A stretch of DNA of 64,000 nucleotides from JAICSD01 sp963836665. Lineage in GTDB: Bacteria > Acidobacteriota > Vicinamibacteria > Vicinamibacterales > 2-12-FULL-66-21. Positions 48,537 to 57,170 of this stretch are shown in pieces. The stretch spans positions 3,658,001-3,722,000 of the forward strand of contig CAWIKL010000001.1 in the NCBI GenBank assembly GCA_963836665.1. The letters run 5' to 3'. A model generated the notes under the pieces. That model saw nothing but the letters and a program-made list of their open reading frames with translations, was not told the origin of the DNA and made no database searches. A program made the position numbers and the translations under genes. How positions within the stretch are numbered: position 1 is the first letter of the stretch; each line of letters opens with the position of its first letter.

Positions 48537-51131
48537 CTAGATGTCGAGATTCTTGACGTCGAGCGCGTTGTCCTCGATGAACTTGCGCCGCGGCTCGACC
48601 TGGTCGCCCATTAACGTGGTGAACATCAGATCGGCTTCGGTGTGGTCCTCGGCCTTGACCTGGAGCAGTGTGCGCTTGGTCGGATCCATCGTGGTCTCCC
48701 ACAACGTGTCCGGGTTCATCTCGCCGAGGCCCTTGTAGCGGTTGATGGCGATCCCCTTCTTACCCGCGGCAACGAAGAACTCGACCAGTTCGTCCACCGA
48801 CTCGATACGGACGTCCGTGTTGGGCTTGGCTGCCGCGTCCGTCTTGAGCGGCGGACGCGGCGCCTCAGTGGTGGCCGCGGTAGCGTCCCCCTCGGCTGGC
48901 ACCTCGTCGACTTCCGGGGCTTCCGGGGCTTCCGGCGCACCGGCGCCCTTGACGACCATCGGTCCCTTGATGTCCTTCACGTCCTGGTAGCTGTTGGCCA
49001 GGGTGCGGAACTCGCTCGAGGTGACGAAGTTGAGATCGACGCGGTGGTACTTGGGATAGCCGCCGCTGCGATCCTCGATGACCAGCCCGTGCGCCTGGTG
49101 CTCCTCGTCGGGCTGGACGCTGGCAGCGCGCGTGCTGGTGTTCAGCGCATCGGCGAAAGACTGGACCTTCTCGCGGTCGGTGAAAAACGTCCGGTCGCCG
49201 CGCACGCCGCGGTCGAGCAGCCCGATGATCACGTCGCGGGTCGGGCCGCGCCGCTCGACGACCTGCAGCAGCTTGCGGAACTGCATCAACTTTTCCAGCT
49301 TCCGCTCCAGGTCGACCCCCGCCAGCTCCGACCCGTCGGGGAGCACGACGACGCGCGATTCCACCGCGCGGCGCGTCAGCCAGTGCTCGAGTTCGCGCTC
49401 GTCGCGGATGAACGTCTCGCTGCGGCCTCGCTTGGCGCGGAAGAGCGGCGGCTGCGCGATGTAGACGTAGCCCGAGTCGATCAGCGCCCGCATCTGGCGG
49501 TAGAAGAACGTCAGCAGGAGCGTGCGGATGTGCGAGCCGTCGACGTCGGCGTCGGTCATGATGATGATCCGGTGGTAGCGGAGCTTGGCCGGATCGAAGT
49601 CCTCGGCGCCGATGCCGGTGCCGAGCGCCGCGATCATGGTCTTGATCTCGTCGCTGCCCAGCATCTTGTCGAAGCGCGCCTTCTCGACGTTGAGGATCTT
49701 GCCCTTGATCGGCAGGATCGCCTGGAAGCGCCGATCGCGTCCCTGCTTGGCCGAACCGCCTGCCGACTCTCCCTCGACGATGTAGATCTCGCTCTGCGCG
49801 GGGTCGCGCTCCTGACAGTCGGCGAGCTTGCCCGGCAGCGCGCTGCTGTCGAGCGCCCCCTTGCGGCGCACCAGATCGCGCGCCTTGCGCGCGGCTTCTC
49901 GCGCGCGCGCGGCGTCGACCGCCTTGACGATCACCTTCTTGGCGACGTTGGGATTCTCTTCGAGGAACTGCCCGAGCTTGTCGTTGACGATGGCCTCGAC
50001 GATGCCCTTGACCTCGGTGTTGCCAAGCTTGGTCTTGGTCTGCCCTTCGAACTGCGGCTGCGGGATCTTGACGCTGATCACCGCGGTGAGACCTTCGCGG
50101 ATGTCGTCGCCGCTGATCGTCGCGTCCTTCAGGTCCTTGGCCAGGTTGTTGGCCGTCGAGTAGTTGTTGATCGTCCGCGTCAGCGCCGAGCGGAAGCCCG
50201 AAAGATGCGTCCCCCCCTCGTGCGTGTTGATGTTGTTGGCGAACGAATAGACCTGCTCGGTGTAGCTGTCGTTCCACTGCAGGGCGAGCTCTGCCGAGAT
50301 GCCGTCGCGCTCCCCCTTCATGTAGATCGGCTTGTCGTTGACGATCCCCTTGTTGGTGTTGAGGTGCTGCACGAACGACACGATGCCGCCGTCGTAGTGG
50401 AAGGTGTGGTGCTTGCCGTCGCGCTCGTCGTCGATGGTGATGACGATGCCGCCGTTGAGGAAGGCGAGCTCGCGCAGGCGCTGCGCCAGCGTGTCGAAGC
50501 TGTACTCGGTCGACTCGAAGACCTCGACGTCGGGACGGAAGGTGACCTTGGTGCCTCGCTTCTTCGTCGTCCCCGTTTCCTTCAACGCCCCGGTCGGCGT
50601 CCCGCGCTCGTAGGACTGCTGGTAAACCTGGCCGTTGCGCCAGATCTCCAGGTCGAGCCGCTCCGACAGGGCGTTGACCACCGATACGCCGACGCCATGC
50701 AGGCCGCCCGACACCTTGTAGGCCGAATTCTCGAACTTGCCGCCGGCGTGGAGCACGGTCAGGACGACCTCGGCTGCCGATCGACCGTCGGGCATGGCGT
50801 CGACGGGAATGCCGCGGCCGTTGTCGACGACCGTGATCGAGTTGTCGATGTGGATGGTGACGTTGACCTGGTCGCAATAGCCGCCAAGCGCTTCGTCGAC
50901 GGAGTTGTCGACGATCTCGTAGACGAGATGATGCAGGCCCGGAAGACCGGTCGAGCCGATGTACATCGCCGGGCGTTTACGGACGGCCTCGAGGCCTTCC
51001 AGGACTTTGATCTTGTCCGCGCCGTAATCGTCTGGCGACGAGCCGTTGCCATTCCCCGCCACAGATGGGGGAATGGGGGTCATCGGATCGGGTGGCTGCT
51101 GCTGGTCGTTGTGCTGGTTAATCGGCGACAT
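48537..51131 (-). CDS. gyrB: DNA gyrase subunit B
   Basis: An 864-residue ATPase subunit. The GHKL ATP-binding motifs are DNGRGIPVD and GLHGVGVSVVNALS; the TOPRIM motifs are EGESAGGSA and DADVDGSHIRTLLL. It has the long insertion typical of many Gram-negatives, and within it a low-complexity Glu/Pro/Ala stretch (about 725-767). The start is chosen from the ATG at 51131; the first 40 residues are a poorly conserved tail. It is co-transcribed with gyrA. Confidence 0.97.
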   Translation of the reverse strand: MSPINQHNDQQQPPDPMTPIPPSVAGNGNGSSPDDYGADKIKVLEGLEAVRKRPAMYIGSTGLPGLHHLVYEIVDNSVDEALGGYCDQVNVTIHIDNSITVVDNGRGIPVDAMPDGRSAAEVVLTVLHAGGKFENSAYKVSGGLHGVGVSVVNALSERLDLEIWRNGQVYQQSYERGTPTGALKETGTTKKRGTKVTFRPDVEVFESTEYSFDTLAQRLRELAFLNGGIVITIDDERDGKHHTFHYDGGIVSFVQHLNTNKGIVNDKPIYMKGERDGISAELALQWNDSYTEQVYSFANNINTHEGGTHLSGFRSALTRTINNYSTANNLAKDLKDATISGDDIREGLTAVISVKIPQPQFEGQTKTKLGNTEVKGIVEAIVNDKLGQFLEENPNVAKKVIVKAVDAARAREAARKARDLVRRKGALDSSALPGKLADCQERDPAQSEIYIVEGESAGGSAKQGRDRRFQAILPIKGKILNVEKARFDKMLGSDEIKTMIAALGTGIGAEDFDPAKLRYHRIIIMTDADVDGSHIRTLLLTFFYRQMRALIDSGYVYIAQPPLFRAKRGRSETFIRDERELEHWLTRRAVESRVVVLPDGSELAGVDLERKLEKLMQFRKLLQVVERRGPTRDVIIGLLDRGVRGDRTFFTDREKVQSFADALNTSTRAASVQPDEEHQAHGLVIEDRSGGYPKYHRVDLNFVTSSEFRTLANSYQDVKDIKGPMVVKGAGAPEAPEAPEVDEVPAEGDATAATTEAPRPPLKTDAAAKPNTDVRIESVDELVEFFVAAGKKGIAINRYKGLGEMNPDTLWETTMDPTKRTLLQVKAEDHTEADLMFTTLMGDQVEPRRKFIEDNALDVKNLDI

Positions 51132-51141
51132 TCAATGTTGA

Positions 51142-51215
51142 AATCGGGTAATTGGGAAATCTGGTAATCGGGCAATCGATTACCCGATTACCCGATCGAC
51201 GATTACCCGATTAAA
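51142..51215. repeat. 8-bp AATCGGGT repeats in both orientations, forming a dyad
   Basis: Between the dnaN stop and the gyrB start. AATCGGGT-type units on the left meet ATTACCCG units on the right. GGTAATCGGG (51163-51172) pairs perfectly with CCCGATTACC (51183-51192), with AATCGATT in the middle. It may be a transcript hairpin or terminator after dnaN. Confidence 0.8.
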
Positions 51216-51216
51216 T

Positions 51217-52332
51217 TCAGATCCTCATCGGCATGATGACGTAGGTGTAGTCGTAGCCGTCGGCCCCGACGGGCTTGAGTACGGCCTGGCTCATCTCGTC
51301 CTTGAAATCGAGCGACACAGTATCGGTCTCGGCCACGCTGAGGAAGTCGAGCACGTACTGCGCATTGAAGCAGATGGTCACCGGCGCCGCGCCGTAGTCG
51401 ACCATCAGCACTTCCTTGGCTTCGCCGAACTCGGGGCTGCTGGAGGCGATTTCCACCTTGCCCTTGTCGATCTGGAACTTCACGGCGCGCGACCGCTCGT
51501 TTGAGAGCAGCGCGACTCGCTTGACGGCACTGGTCAGCCGGTCGCGATCGAACTCGACGTGCTTGTCGTTGTTCTTGGGAATGACTCGTTCGAACGCCGG
51601 GAACTGCCCGTCGATCATCCGCGAGATGAGCAGGCGCTCGCCGACGGTGAAGAACAGGTGGTTCTCGCCACGTTCGTAGCGGATGTCTCCCTCGCCGCCT
51701 TCCGCGATGAGACGGCCGAGCTCGAGCAGGGTCTTGCGCGGGAGGATGACGCGGTTCTCCTCGTCTTTCGCCCCCTTGGCTTTTTCTCTCGCGACGCTGA
51801 TGTGCGCCAGGCGGTGTCCGTCAGTGGAGACGAGATTCATCGAGTCGCTGCGCTGGAGGAACAGCGCGCCGTTGAGGAAGTACCGTGTGTCTTCGCCAGT
51901 GATCGCAAACTGTGTCTTCTCGATCATGCGGCGGAGCGCCTCGCGCGGCAGGGCAGCGCTGACGGTACCCGGCGCGTCGGGCAGGGTCGGGAAGTCTTCG
52001 CGCGGCAGGGTCTGCATGCGTGAGTCGAAGCGATCGGCGGCGACCTTCACGCCGCCCTTGTCTTCCTCGATGCGGACGTCGGTCTCGGGCAGTGCCTTGA
52101 TGATTTCGTAGAGCTTCTTCGCCGGCAACGTCAGCGATCCCCCCTTCGACACCGTCGCCGCGCACTTGCTGCGCAGTCCCACTTCGAGATCGGTCGCGAG
52201 CATCTTCACTTCCGTACCGTTGGCTTCGAGCAGCACGTTGGCGAGGATCGGGATGGTGTTCTTGCGTTCGACGATCCCCTGGAAGAGTTGCAGTTCGCGC
52301 AGTAGATCGGTCTTGCGGACGACCAATTCCAT
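51217..52332 (-). CDS. dnaN: DNA polymerase III beta subunit (sliding clamp)
   Basis: A 371-residue clamp of three similar domains. It starts MELVVRKTDLLRELQLFQGIVERKN split across the N-terminal strand and helix, and ends YVIMPMRI as expected. Upstream in-frame TTG at 52347 is less likely. It follows dnaA on the same strand with 235 bp of DnaA-box-bearing DNA between. Confidence 0.95.
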   Translation of the reverse strand: MELVVRKTDLLRELQLFQGIVERKNTIPILANVLLEANGTEVKMLATDLEVGLRSKCAATVSKGGSLTLPAKKLYEIIKALPETDVRIEEDKGGVKVAADRFDSRMQTLPREDFPTLPDAPGTVSAALPREALRRMIEKTQFAITGEDTRYFLNGALFLQRSDSMNLVSTDGHRLAHISVAREKAKGAKDEENRVILPRKTLLELGRLIAEGGEGDIRYERGENHLFFTVGERLLISRMIDGQFPAFERVIPKNNDKHVEFDRDRLTSAVKRVALLSNERSRAVKFQIDKGKVEIASSSPEFGEAKEVLMVDYGAAPVTICFNAQYVLDFLSVAETDTVSLDFKDEMSQAVLKPVGADGYDYTYVIMPMRI

Positions 52333-52397
52333 GTTGGTTGATCTCAAGAAATAGGGGAGAGAAACAGGACTAAAGAATTATAACAGGAAAGAGGTGT

Positions 52398-52565
52398 TGT
52401 GGAAAACCGTTTTGATGCCTTTTAGTCCTTGTAAATCTGTAATTTAGCCTGTGGATGCCCCTTCGGTACCGGCGCGGGTTTTTCCGCCAGGATCTGTGGG
52501 TGAAATTGGCCGTGCGGAAACCCGCAGAAACAGCACAGCCGGACGAGCCCCACGGTTGTGGAAAA
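52398..52565. other. oriC: oriC part: DnaA boxes between dnaA and dnaN
   Basis: DnaA-box matches TGTGGAAAA at 52398-52406 and 52557-52565 and a weaker TGTGGATGC at 52450. The 5' flank (52360-52450) is AT-rich for this genome and may be the unwinding element. With the boxes upstream of dnaA it gives a two-part origin as in Bacillus. Confidence 0.6.
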
Positions 52566-52567
52566 CC

Positions 52568-53899
52568 CTACTTGAACGACGCCATCAGGGTGTTGATAAC
52601 CGTGTTGAAATCTCCCTGCTTCTGACGCAGGTGCTCGACCTTGCGGATCGAATGGATCACGGTCGAATGGTGCTTGCCGCCAAAACTCCGCCCGATCTCC
52701 GGCAGTGACGCATTAGTCAGAGCCTTACACAGATACATGGCAATCTGCCGCGGCATCGCCACGGATTTCGAGTTGTTCTTGGATTTGAGTTCGGACACCT
52801 TCAGCGAGTAGTGATCGGCCACCGCCTTCTGCACGATCTCGATGGTCACGGCGCGCTCGTCGTTCTGGAGCACGTTGCGCAGGACGTCCTGTGCGAGCGT
52901 CAGCGTGATTTCGCTGCGCGTCAGCGATGCGTAGGCGATCAGCCGGATCAACGATCCCTCGAGCTCACGAATGTTCGACTTGATCTTGCCGGCGATATAG
53001 ATGGCGACGTTGTCGGGCAGCGAGATGCCCTCGGTTTCCGCCTTGCGCTTCAGAATCGCGGTCTTGGTCTCGAGATCCGGCGACTGGATGTCGGCGATCA
53101 GCCCCCACTCGAACCGTGAACGCAGCCGTTCCTCGAGCTGCGGGATTTCATGCGGCGGACTGTCCGAGCTGATGACAATCTGTTTCTGCGAATCGTAGAG
53201 CGCGTTGAAGGTGTGGAAGAACTCCGTCTGCGTGCCTTCCTTGCCGGCGAGGAACTGCACGTCGTCGACGAGCAGCACGTCGACGCTGCGGTAGCGCTCG
53301 CGAAAATCGAGGATGCGGTCGTAGCGCACGGCGTTGATCATCTCGTTCATGAAACGCTCGGACGAGATGTAGGTCAGTTTCAGGTTCGTCAGGTGAGTCG
53401 CGACGTAGTGCCCGATTGCGTGCATCAGGTGCGTCTTGCCCAGCCCGACTCCGCCGTAGATGAACAGCGGATTGTACGACCGCGACGGCGCTTCGGCGAC
53501 GGCGCGGCATGCCGCGTGCGCGAACTGGTTGGATGGCCCGACGATGAACGTGTCGAAGGAGTAGCGAGGGCTCATCAGCCCCGCATCGGCGTCGATCGAG
53601 GTGTCGACTTCCGGTTCCGGCGCCGGCGGTGGATCCACGGCGACAGCAGGCACGACGTCGTCGGTGACGAACAGGATCGGCGCCCCCGAGCGCTGGACTT
53701 CGACGAGCGCTTCTTCGATGGCGGCGGCGTAGTGCTTGGTCAGCCAGTCCCGAAACAACGCGTTGGGGACGCGTACCCGAATCGTCCCCTGCTGATCGGC
53801 GACAAACGCAGTCGGCTTGAACCAGGTGTAGAAGCTGTGACGGTTGACTTTGGTCTCGATGCGGGCCAAGACCTGGTCCCAGATGTTGCTGCCGGTCAT
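52568..53899 (-). CDS. dnaA: Chromosomal replication initiator protein DnaA
   Basis: A 443-residue AAA+ initiator. Domain I is at about 1-85, a linker rich in Pro/Glu at about 85-115, the AAA+ core has Walker A GGVGLGKTHL (about 148-157) and Walker B VDDVQFLAGK, and domain IV ends in the DNA-binding signature KHHSTVIHS. It is flanked by DnaA boxes on both sides, consistent with autoregulation and origin binding. Confidence 0.97.
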   Translation of the reverse strand: MTGSNIWDQVLARIETKVNRHSFYTWFKPTAFVADQQGTIRVRVPNALFRDWLTKHYAAAIEEALVEVQRSGAPILFVTDDVVPAVAVDPPPAPEPEVDTSIDADAGLMSPRYSFDTFIVGPSNQFAHAACRAVAEAPSRSYNPLFIYGGVGLGKTHLMHAIGHYVATHLTNLKLTYISSERFMNEMINAVRYDRILDFRERYRSVDVLLVDDVQFLAGKEGTQTEFFHTFNALYDSQKQIVISSDSPPHEIPQLEERLRSRFEWGLIADIQSPDLETKTAILKRKAETEGISLPDNVAIYIAGKIKSNIRELEGSLIRLIAYASLTRSEITLTLAQDVLRNVLQNDERAVTIEIVQKAVADHYSLKVSELKSKNNSKSVAMPRQIAMYLCKALTNASLPEIGRSFGGKHHSTVIHSIRKVEHLRQKQGDFNTVINTLMASFK

Positions 53900-54010
53900 A
53901 CGATTCGGGGACCTTTCGCCTGTAGGTGTCGTATTCCTCAGAGGAGCCGAACGGTGCAGGTCACATTTTTGGCGCTATTTACGGGCCGTTTTCGACTTTC
54001 GCCCCGGGGC

Positions 54011-54042
54011 TTTTCCACATTTTTTTCCACAGCTGTGGAAAA
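54011..54042. other. oriC: oriC part: DnaA-box cluster with 20-bp palindrome
   Basis: Three perfect TTTTCCACA-type boxes: 54011-54019, 54023-54031, and its reverse complement at 54034-54042. The last two form a perfect palindrome TTTTCCACAGCTGTGGAAAA. The rest of the 290-bp dnaA-rpmH gap carries only the rpmH promoter as far as I see. Confidence 0.75.
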
Positions 54043-54111
54043 CTTCGGGGAGTGACCCTACGGCAACCCGCGGGGAAACGGACTTTATACCAGAGAGAAT
54101 GCCCGTCGCAA

Positions 54112-54141
54112 TTGACACTATTGGCGGCCGTTCGCTAGTAT
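54112..54141 (+). promoter_or_regulatory. Promoter of the rpmH-rnpA-yidD-yidC operon
   Basis: A perfect TTGACA (54112-54117) is 18 bp from TAGTAT (54136-54141), 49 bp before the rpmH start. It is placed right after the DnaA-box cluster. Confidence 0.6.
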
Positions 54142-54189
54142 CTATCGTTTCTCCGTTCGGCGAGAATCGCCACAGAGGTTTTGACGCTT

Positions 54190-54342
54190 ATGAAGGGCAA
54201 ACGTACTTTTCAGCCGAATCGCCGGCATCGCAAGAAGACGCACGGATTTCTCGTGCGCATGTCGACGAAAAAGGGGCGCCAGGTGCTCAAGCGCCGCCGC
54301 GCCAAGGGCCGCAAGCGGCTCGCCGTCACGCACTCCCGCTAG
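54190..54342 (+). CDS. rpmH: 50S ribosomal protein L34
   Basis: A 50-residue protein: MKGKRTFQPNRRHRKKTHGF with the basic remainder RMSTKKGRQVLKRRRAKGRK, entirely typical. It is the first gene of the operon and its stop overlaps the rnpA start by one base. Confidence 0.97.
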   Translation: MKGKRTFQPNRRHRKKTHGFLVRMSTKKGRQVLKRRRAKGRKRLAVTHSR

Positions 54343-54692
54343 TGTCACCCCATGCCCTGCCCGGAGCCCGGCGACTGCGCCGCCGGGGCGAGTTTCAGCG
54401 CGTCTTCGACGCGGGGCGCAGGGCACACGGCCGGTATCTCACGGTCGTGTTCGCGGCCGGCCAGGGCGACGACTCCCGGCTGGGCATCGTGGCCAGCCGC
54501 AAGATTGGCGGAGCGGTGGTTCGAAACAGGGCTAAGCGATTGATTCGAGAGGCATTCCGGACATCAGCCTCTCCGGCCTCCGCAGTGGACCTCATCGTCA
54601 TTGCCAAGAGCGGGACGGCCGAGCTCTGCGCAGCCGATCTCCTGCGTGATTATCAGGCGACGCTCAAGCGTCTCGGTCTGTCAAAACAATGA
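54342..54692 (+). CDS. rnpA: Ribonuclease P protein component
   Basis: A 116-residue basic protein that assists the RNase P RNA in tRNA 5' maturation. The RNR motif is VVRNRAKRLIREAFR. The GTG start at 54342 uses the last base of the rpmH stop (TAGTG). The frame extends further upstream, but only as non-coding origin DNA. Confidence 0.93.
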   Translation: MSPHALPGARRLRRRGEFQRVFDAGRRAHGRYLTVVFAAGQGDDSRLGIVASRKIGGAVVRNRAKRLIREAFRTSASPASAVDLIVIAKSGTAELCAADLLRDYQATLKRLGLSKQ

Positions 54693-54949
54693 CAGCGAAG
54701 CTCCTAGTCGCGGTGATCCGCCTGTATCAGCTGACGTTGTCTCCTTTGCTCGGAGGGGGTTGCCGGTTTATGCCGTCATGCTCCGCCTACGCAAAAGAGG
54801 CAATCGAGCGCCACGGCGCCCTGCGCGGGTCGTGGCTCGCCGTGCGACGGCTGGCGCGGTGTCAGCCCTTCGGCGGCTCGGGCTTCGATCCGGTTCCTGG
54901 GCGCTCGCAGTCCAAGCACTCGCACTCGGCCCTTCGCACTGAGCATTAA
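54689..54949 (+). CDS. yidD: Membrane protein insertion efficiency factor YidD
   Basis: An 86-residue protein with a DUF37 core: LYQLTLSPLLGGGCRFMPSC then SAYAKEAIERHG, with conserved cysteines. It overlaps rnpA by ATGA. It sits between rnpA and yidC as in most bacteria. The C-terminal 15 residues are not conserved. Confidence 0.93.
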   Translation: MTAKLLVAVIRLYQLTLSPLLGGGCRFMPSCSAYAKEAIERHGALRGSWLAVRRLARCQPFGGSGFDPVPGRSQSKHSHSALRTEH

Positions 54950-54958
54950 GCAGTCTTC

Positions 54959-56689
54959 ATGGAACGCCGTGTTCTCCTTGCCGTCATTCTGTCGTTCGTA
55001 GTCCTCTACGGTTTCCAGGCCCTTTTTCCGTCGCCGCCAGACCCGGCCGCGCAAAAGAAGCCGGTGGAAGCGAGCAAGGCTGCGACTGTGCCCAAGGCCG
55101 CCGCGCCTGAGACCACCAATCCCACGGCGTCGGTGCAGGGAGAAGCGCCGGCGCCGACGGCCGCGCCCGAGGCGCCAGGCGCCCCCACACGCGAGATCGT
55201 CGTCGACAACGCCGACGTCCACGCCGTGTTCACGTCGCGCGGGGCGGTCCTCAAGAGCTGGCAGCTGAAGAAATACCGCGATGCCGAAGAACGGCCGCTG
55301 GAGCTCGTCGCCGGACATGCACCCGCCGATTCGCCGCTGCCCTTTACGCTCGCGACCGACGATCCGTCGTTGTCGACGGAGCTGGCGGCGGCGCCGTTTA
55401 CCGTGTCGGAGTCGTCAGCCAACGGGGAGTGGCAGGCGACCTTCGACTTCAAGGACGCCGCGGGCGTTTGGGCGCAGAAGAAGTTCTCGATCGCTGCCGG
55501 CCGGCCGTTCGTCATCGATGTCAACGCGTCGATCACGCGCAACGGTCAGGCGCTGCCGGCCGTGTTGCGCTGGGGGCCTGCGCTCGGCAGCGGCATTGTC
55601 ACCAAGTCGCGCTACAACCCGCCGCCGCAGCCGGTCTTCTACAAAGACGGCAAGGTGACGCGCGTCACGCCAGCGAAGATTGCGCAACAACCCTTGCAGG
55701 AAGGGTTGTTCGGGTTTGCCGGTGTCGACGATCACTATTTTCTCGCCGTCCTCGTCAGGCCCGACACGGCGCTGCGCGTGCAGTATTCCGCCGTGGACGT
55801 GGAGCTGAAGGACGTGCCCGAAGGGGCGCACTACGTCGATTGGTCGGCACGCTACCCGGCCGCGGCGCACGCACGCTACTTCGCCGGACCCAAGGACTTC
55901 GACGTCCTCGCCGCGGTCGATCGCGATCTCGTGCGCTCGATAGACTTCGGCATCTTCGCCTGGCTCGTCGTCCCGCTGTTGCGCGCCCTGAAGTGGCTCA
56001 ACGTCTATATCGGCAATTACGGCTGGTCGCTGATCCTCCTGACGATCCTCATCAACCTGGCGATGTTCCCGCTGCGGCACAAGAGCTACGTGTCGATGCG
56101 CAAGATGCAGGCGATGCAGCCGGAACTGAAGGCCATCCAGGACCGCTACAAGAGCCTGAAGATGAGCGATCCGGCGCGCTCGAAGCAGAACCAGGAAATC
56201 ATGGAGCTGTACAAGGCGCGCGGCGTGAATCCCGCCAGTGGCTGTGTGCCGATGCTCCTGACCCTGCCGGTGCTCTACGCGTTCTACTCGCTGCTCTCGG
56301 TCGCGATCGAGCTACGCGGCGCCCCCTTCATCTTGCAGATTCACGATCTCTCGGCGCAGGATCCCTATTACGTCTGGCCCGTGCTCATGGCGCTGACCAT
56401 GTTCGTCCAGCAGCGGATGACGCCGGCAACGGGCGACCCGACGCAGCAGAAGATGATGCTCTTCTTCATGCCGATCATGATGGGCACGCTCTTCATTCGC
56501 GCCGCCAGCGGCCTGGTGATCTACTGGACCATCAGCAACATGTGGGGCATCTTCCAGCAGACCGTCACCAACCGGATCATCGGTCCGGCGATGGTCCGCA
56601 ACGTCCGCCCGCCGGCCGAGCGCCAGATGAAGACCGCCAAACCCGTCGGCGGTGGCAAGACCGACCAGGCGAAGGAGCGAAAGCCATGA
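54959..56689 (+). CDS. yidC: Membrane protein insertase YidC
   Basis: A 576-residue insertase that places proteins in the inner membrane. It has an N-terminal helix, an Ala/Pro linker (about 28-80), a periplasmic P1 domain (about 80-320) and the conserved five-helix core (about 345-545; YGWSLILLTILINLAMFPLRHK split at the helix, GCVPMLLTLPVLYAFY). The basic tail would contact the ribosome. Confidence 0.95.
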   Translation: MERRVLLAVILSFVVLYGFQALFPSPPDPAAQKKPVEASKAATVPKAAAPETTNPTASVQGEAPAPTAAPEAPGAPTREIVVDNADVHAVFTSRGAVLKSWQLKKYRDAEERPLELVAGHAPADSPLPFTLATDDPSLSTELAAAPFTVSESSANGEWQATFDFKDAAGVWAQKKFSIAAGRPFVIDVNASITRNGQALPAVLRWGPALGSGIVTKSRYNPPPQPVFYKDGKVTRVTPAKIAQQPLQEGLFGFAGVDDHYFLAVLVRPDTALRVQYSAVDVELKDVPEGAHYVDWSARYPAAAHARYFAGPKDFDVLAAVDRDLVRSIDFGIFAWLVVPLLRALKWLNVYIGNYGWSLILLTILINLAMFPLRHKSYVSMRKMQAMQPELKAIQDRYKSLKMSDPARSKQNQEIMELYKARGVNPASGCVPMLLTLPVLYAFYSLLSVAIELRGAPFILQIHDLSAQDPYYVWPVLMALTMFVQQRMTPATGDPTQQKMMLFFMPIMMGTLFIRAASGLVIYWTISNMWGIFQQTVTNRIIGPAMVRNVRPPAERQMKTAKPVGGGKTDQAKERKP

Positions 56690-57135
56690 ACAGCGTCCTG
56701 GACAAGGCCGGATCTCTCGTCAGGAACGTGCTGGCGGCAATGGAGCTGCCGGCGCTCGACGTGAAGGTGGTCGATACGCCCGACGCGATTCGCATCGAGA
56801 TCGACGGCGCGGGCGGGGAAGTCCTCCTCAAGCGCAAGGGGGAAGCGCTCGACGCGCTGCAGCAGATCGTCAATACCGGCTTCCGCCGCGAACTCGACGA
56901 CGACCGCAGCTTTGTCGTCGACTGCATGGGCTACCGCAAGGGCAAGGACGAAGAGCTGCGCCAGATGACGCGGTTCACCATGGAACGGGCGAAATCGTCC
57001 GGCCCGCAGGAGATGGGGCCGCTCAATCCCTACGCGCGCCGTCTCGTCCACCTGACCGTCGCGGAAGATCCCTCGCTGTCGTCGGAAAGCATCGGCGACG
57101 CGTTCATGAAGACGGTGATCATCTCGAAGAAGTAA
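56686..57135 (+). CDS. khpB: KH-R3H RNA-binding protein, Jag/KhpB-type short form
   Basis: A 149-residue protein overlapping yidC by ATGA. A KH-like domain (about 30-75; LLKRKGEALDALQQIV with GxxG-like RKGE) and an R3H domain (about 85-140; PYARRLVHLTV) correspond to the C-terminal half of Jag/SpoIIIJ-associated protein; the Jag_N domain is absent. It probably binds RNA and affects envelope gene expression. The gene symbol is by position and domains. Confidence 0.8.
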   Translation: MNSVLDKAGSLVRNVLAAMELPALDVKVVDTPDAIRIEIDGAGGEVLLKRKGEALDALQQIVNTGFRRELDDDRSFVVDCMGYRKGKDEELRQMTRFTMERAKSSGPQEMGPLNPYARRLVHLTVAEDPSLSSESIGDAFMKTVIISKK

Positions 57136-57170
57136 TTCCGCGGCGTGGAGACTTCCAGCGGAAGTTCCCG

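Noticed and set aside
48642..51167. Long open frames opposite gyrB, gyrA, pcrA and mnmG
   Set aside because: They are antisense shadows of high-GC genes with no family pattern.
53844..54341. Protein-coding frame through the origin into rnpA
   Set aside because: It crosses DnaA boxes and rpmH and has no homology before the rnpA start.
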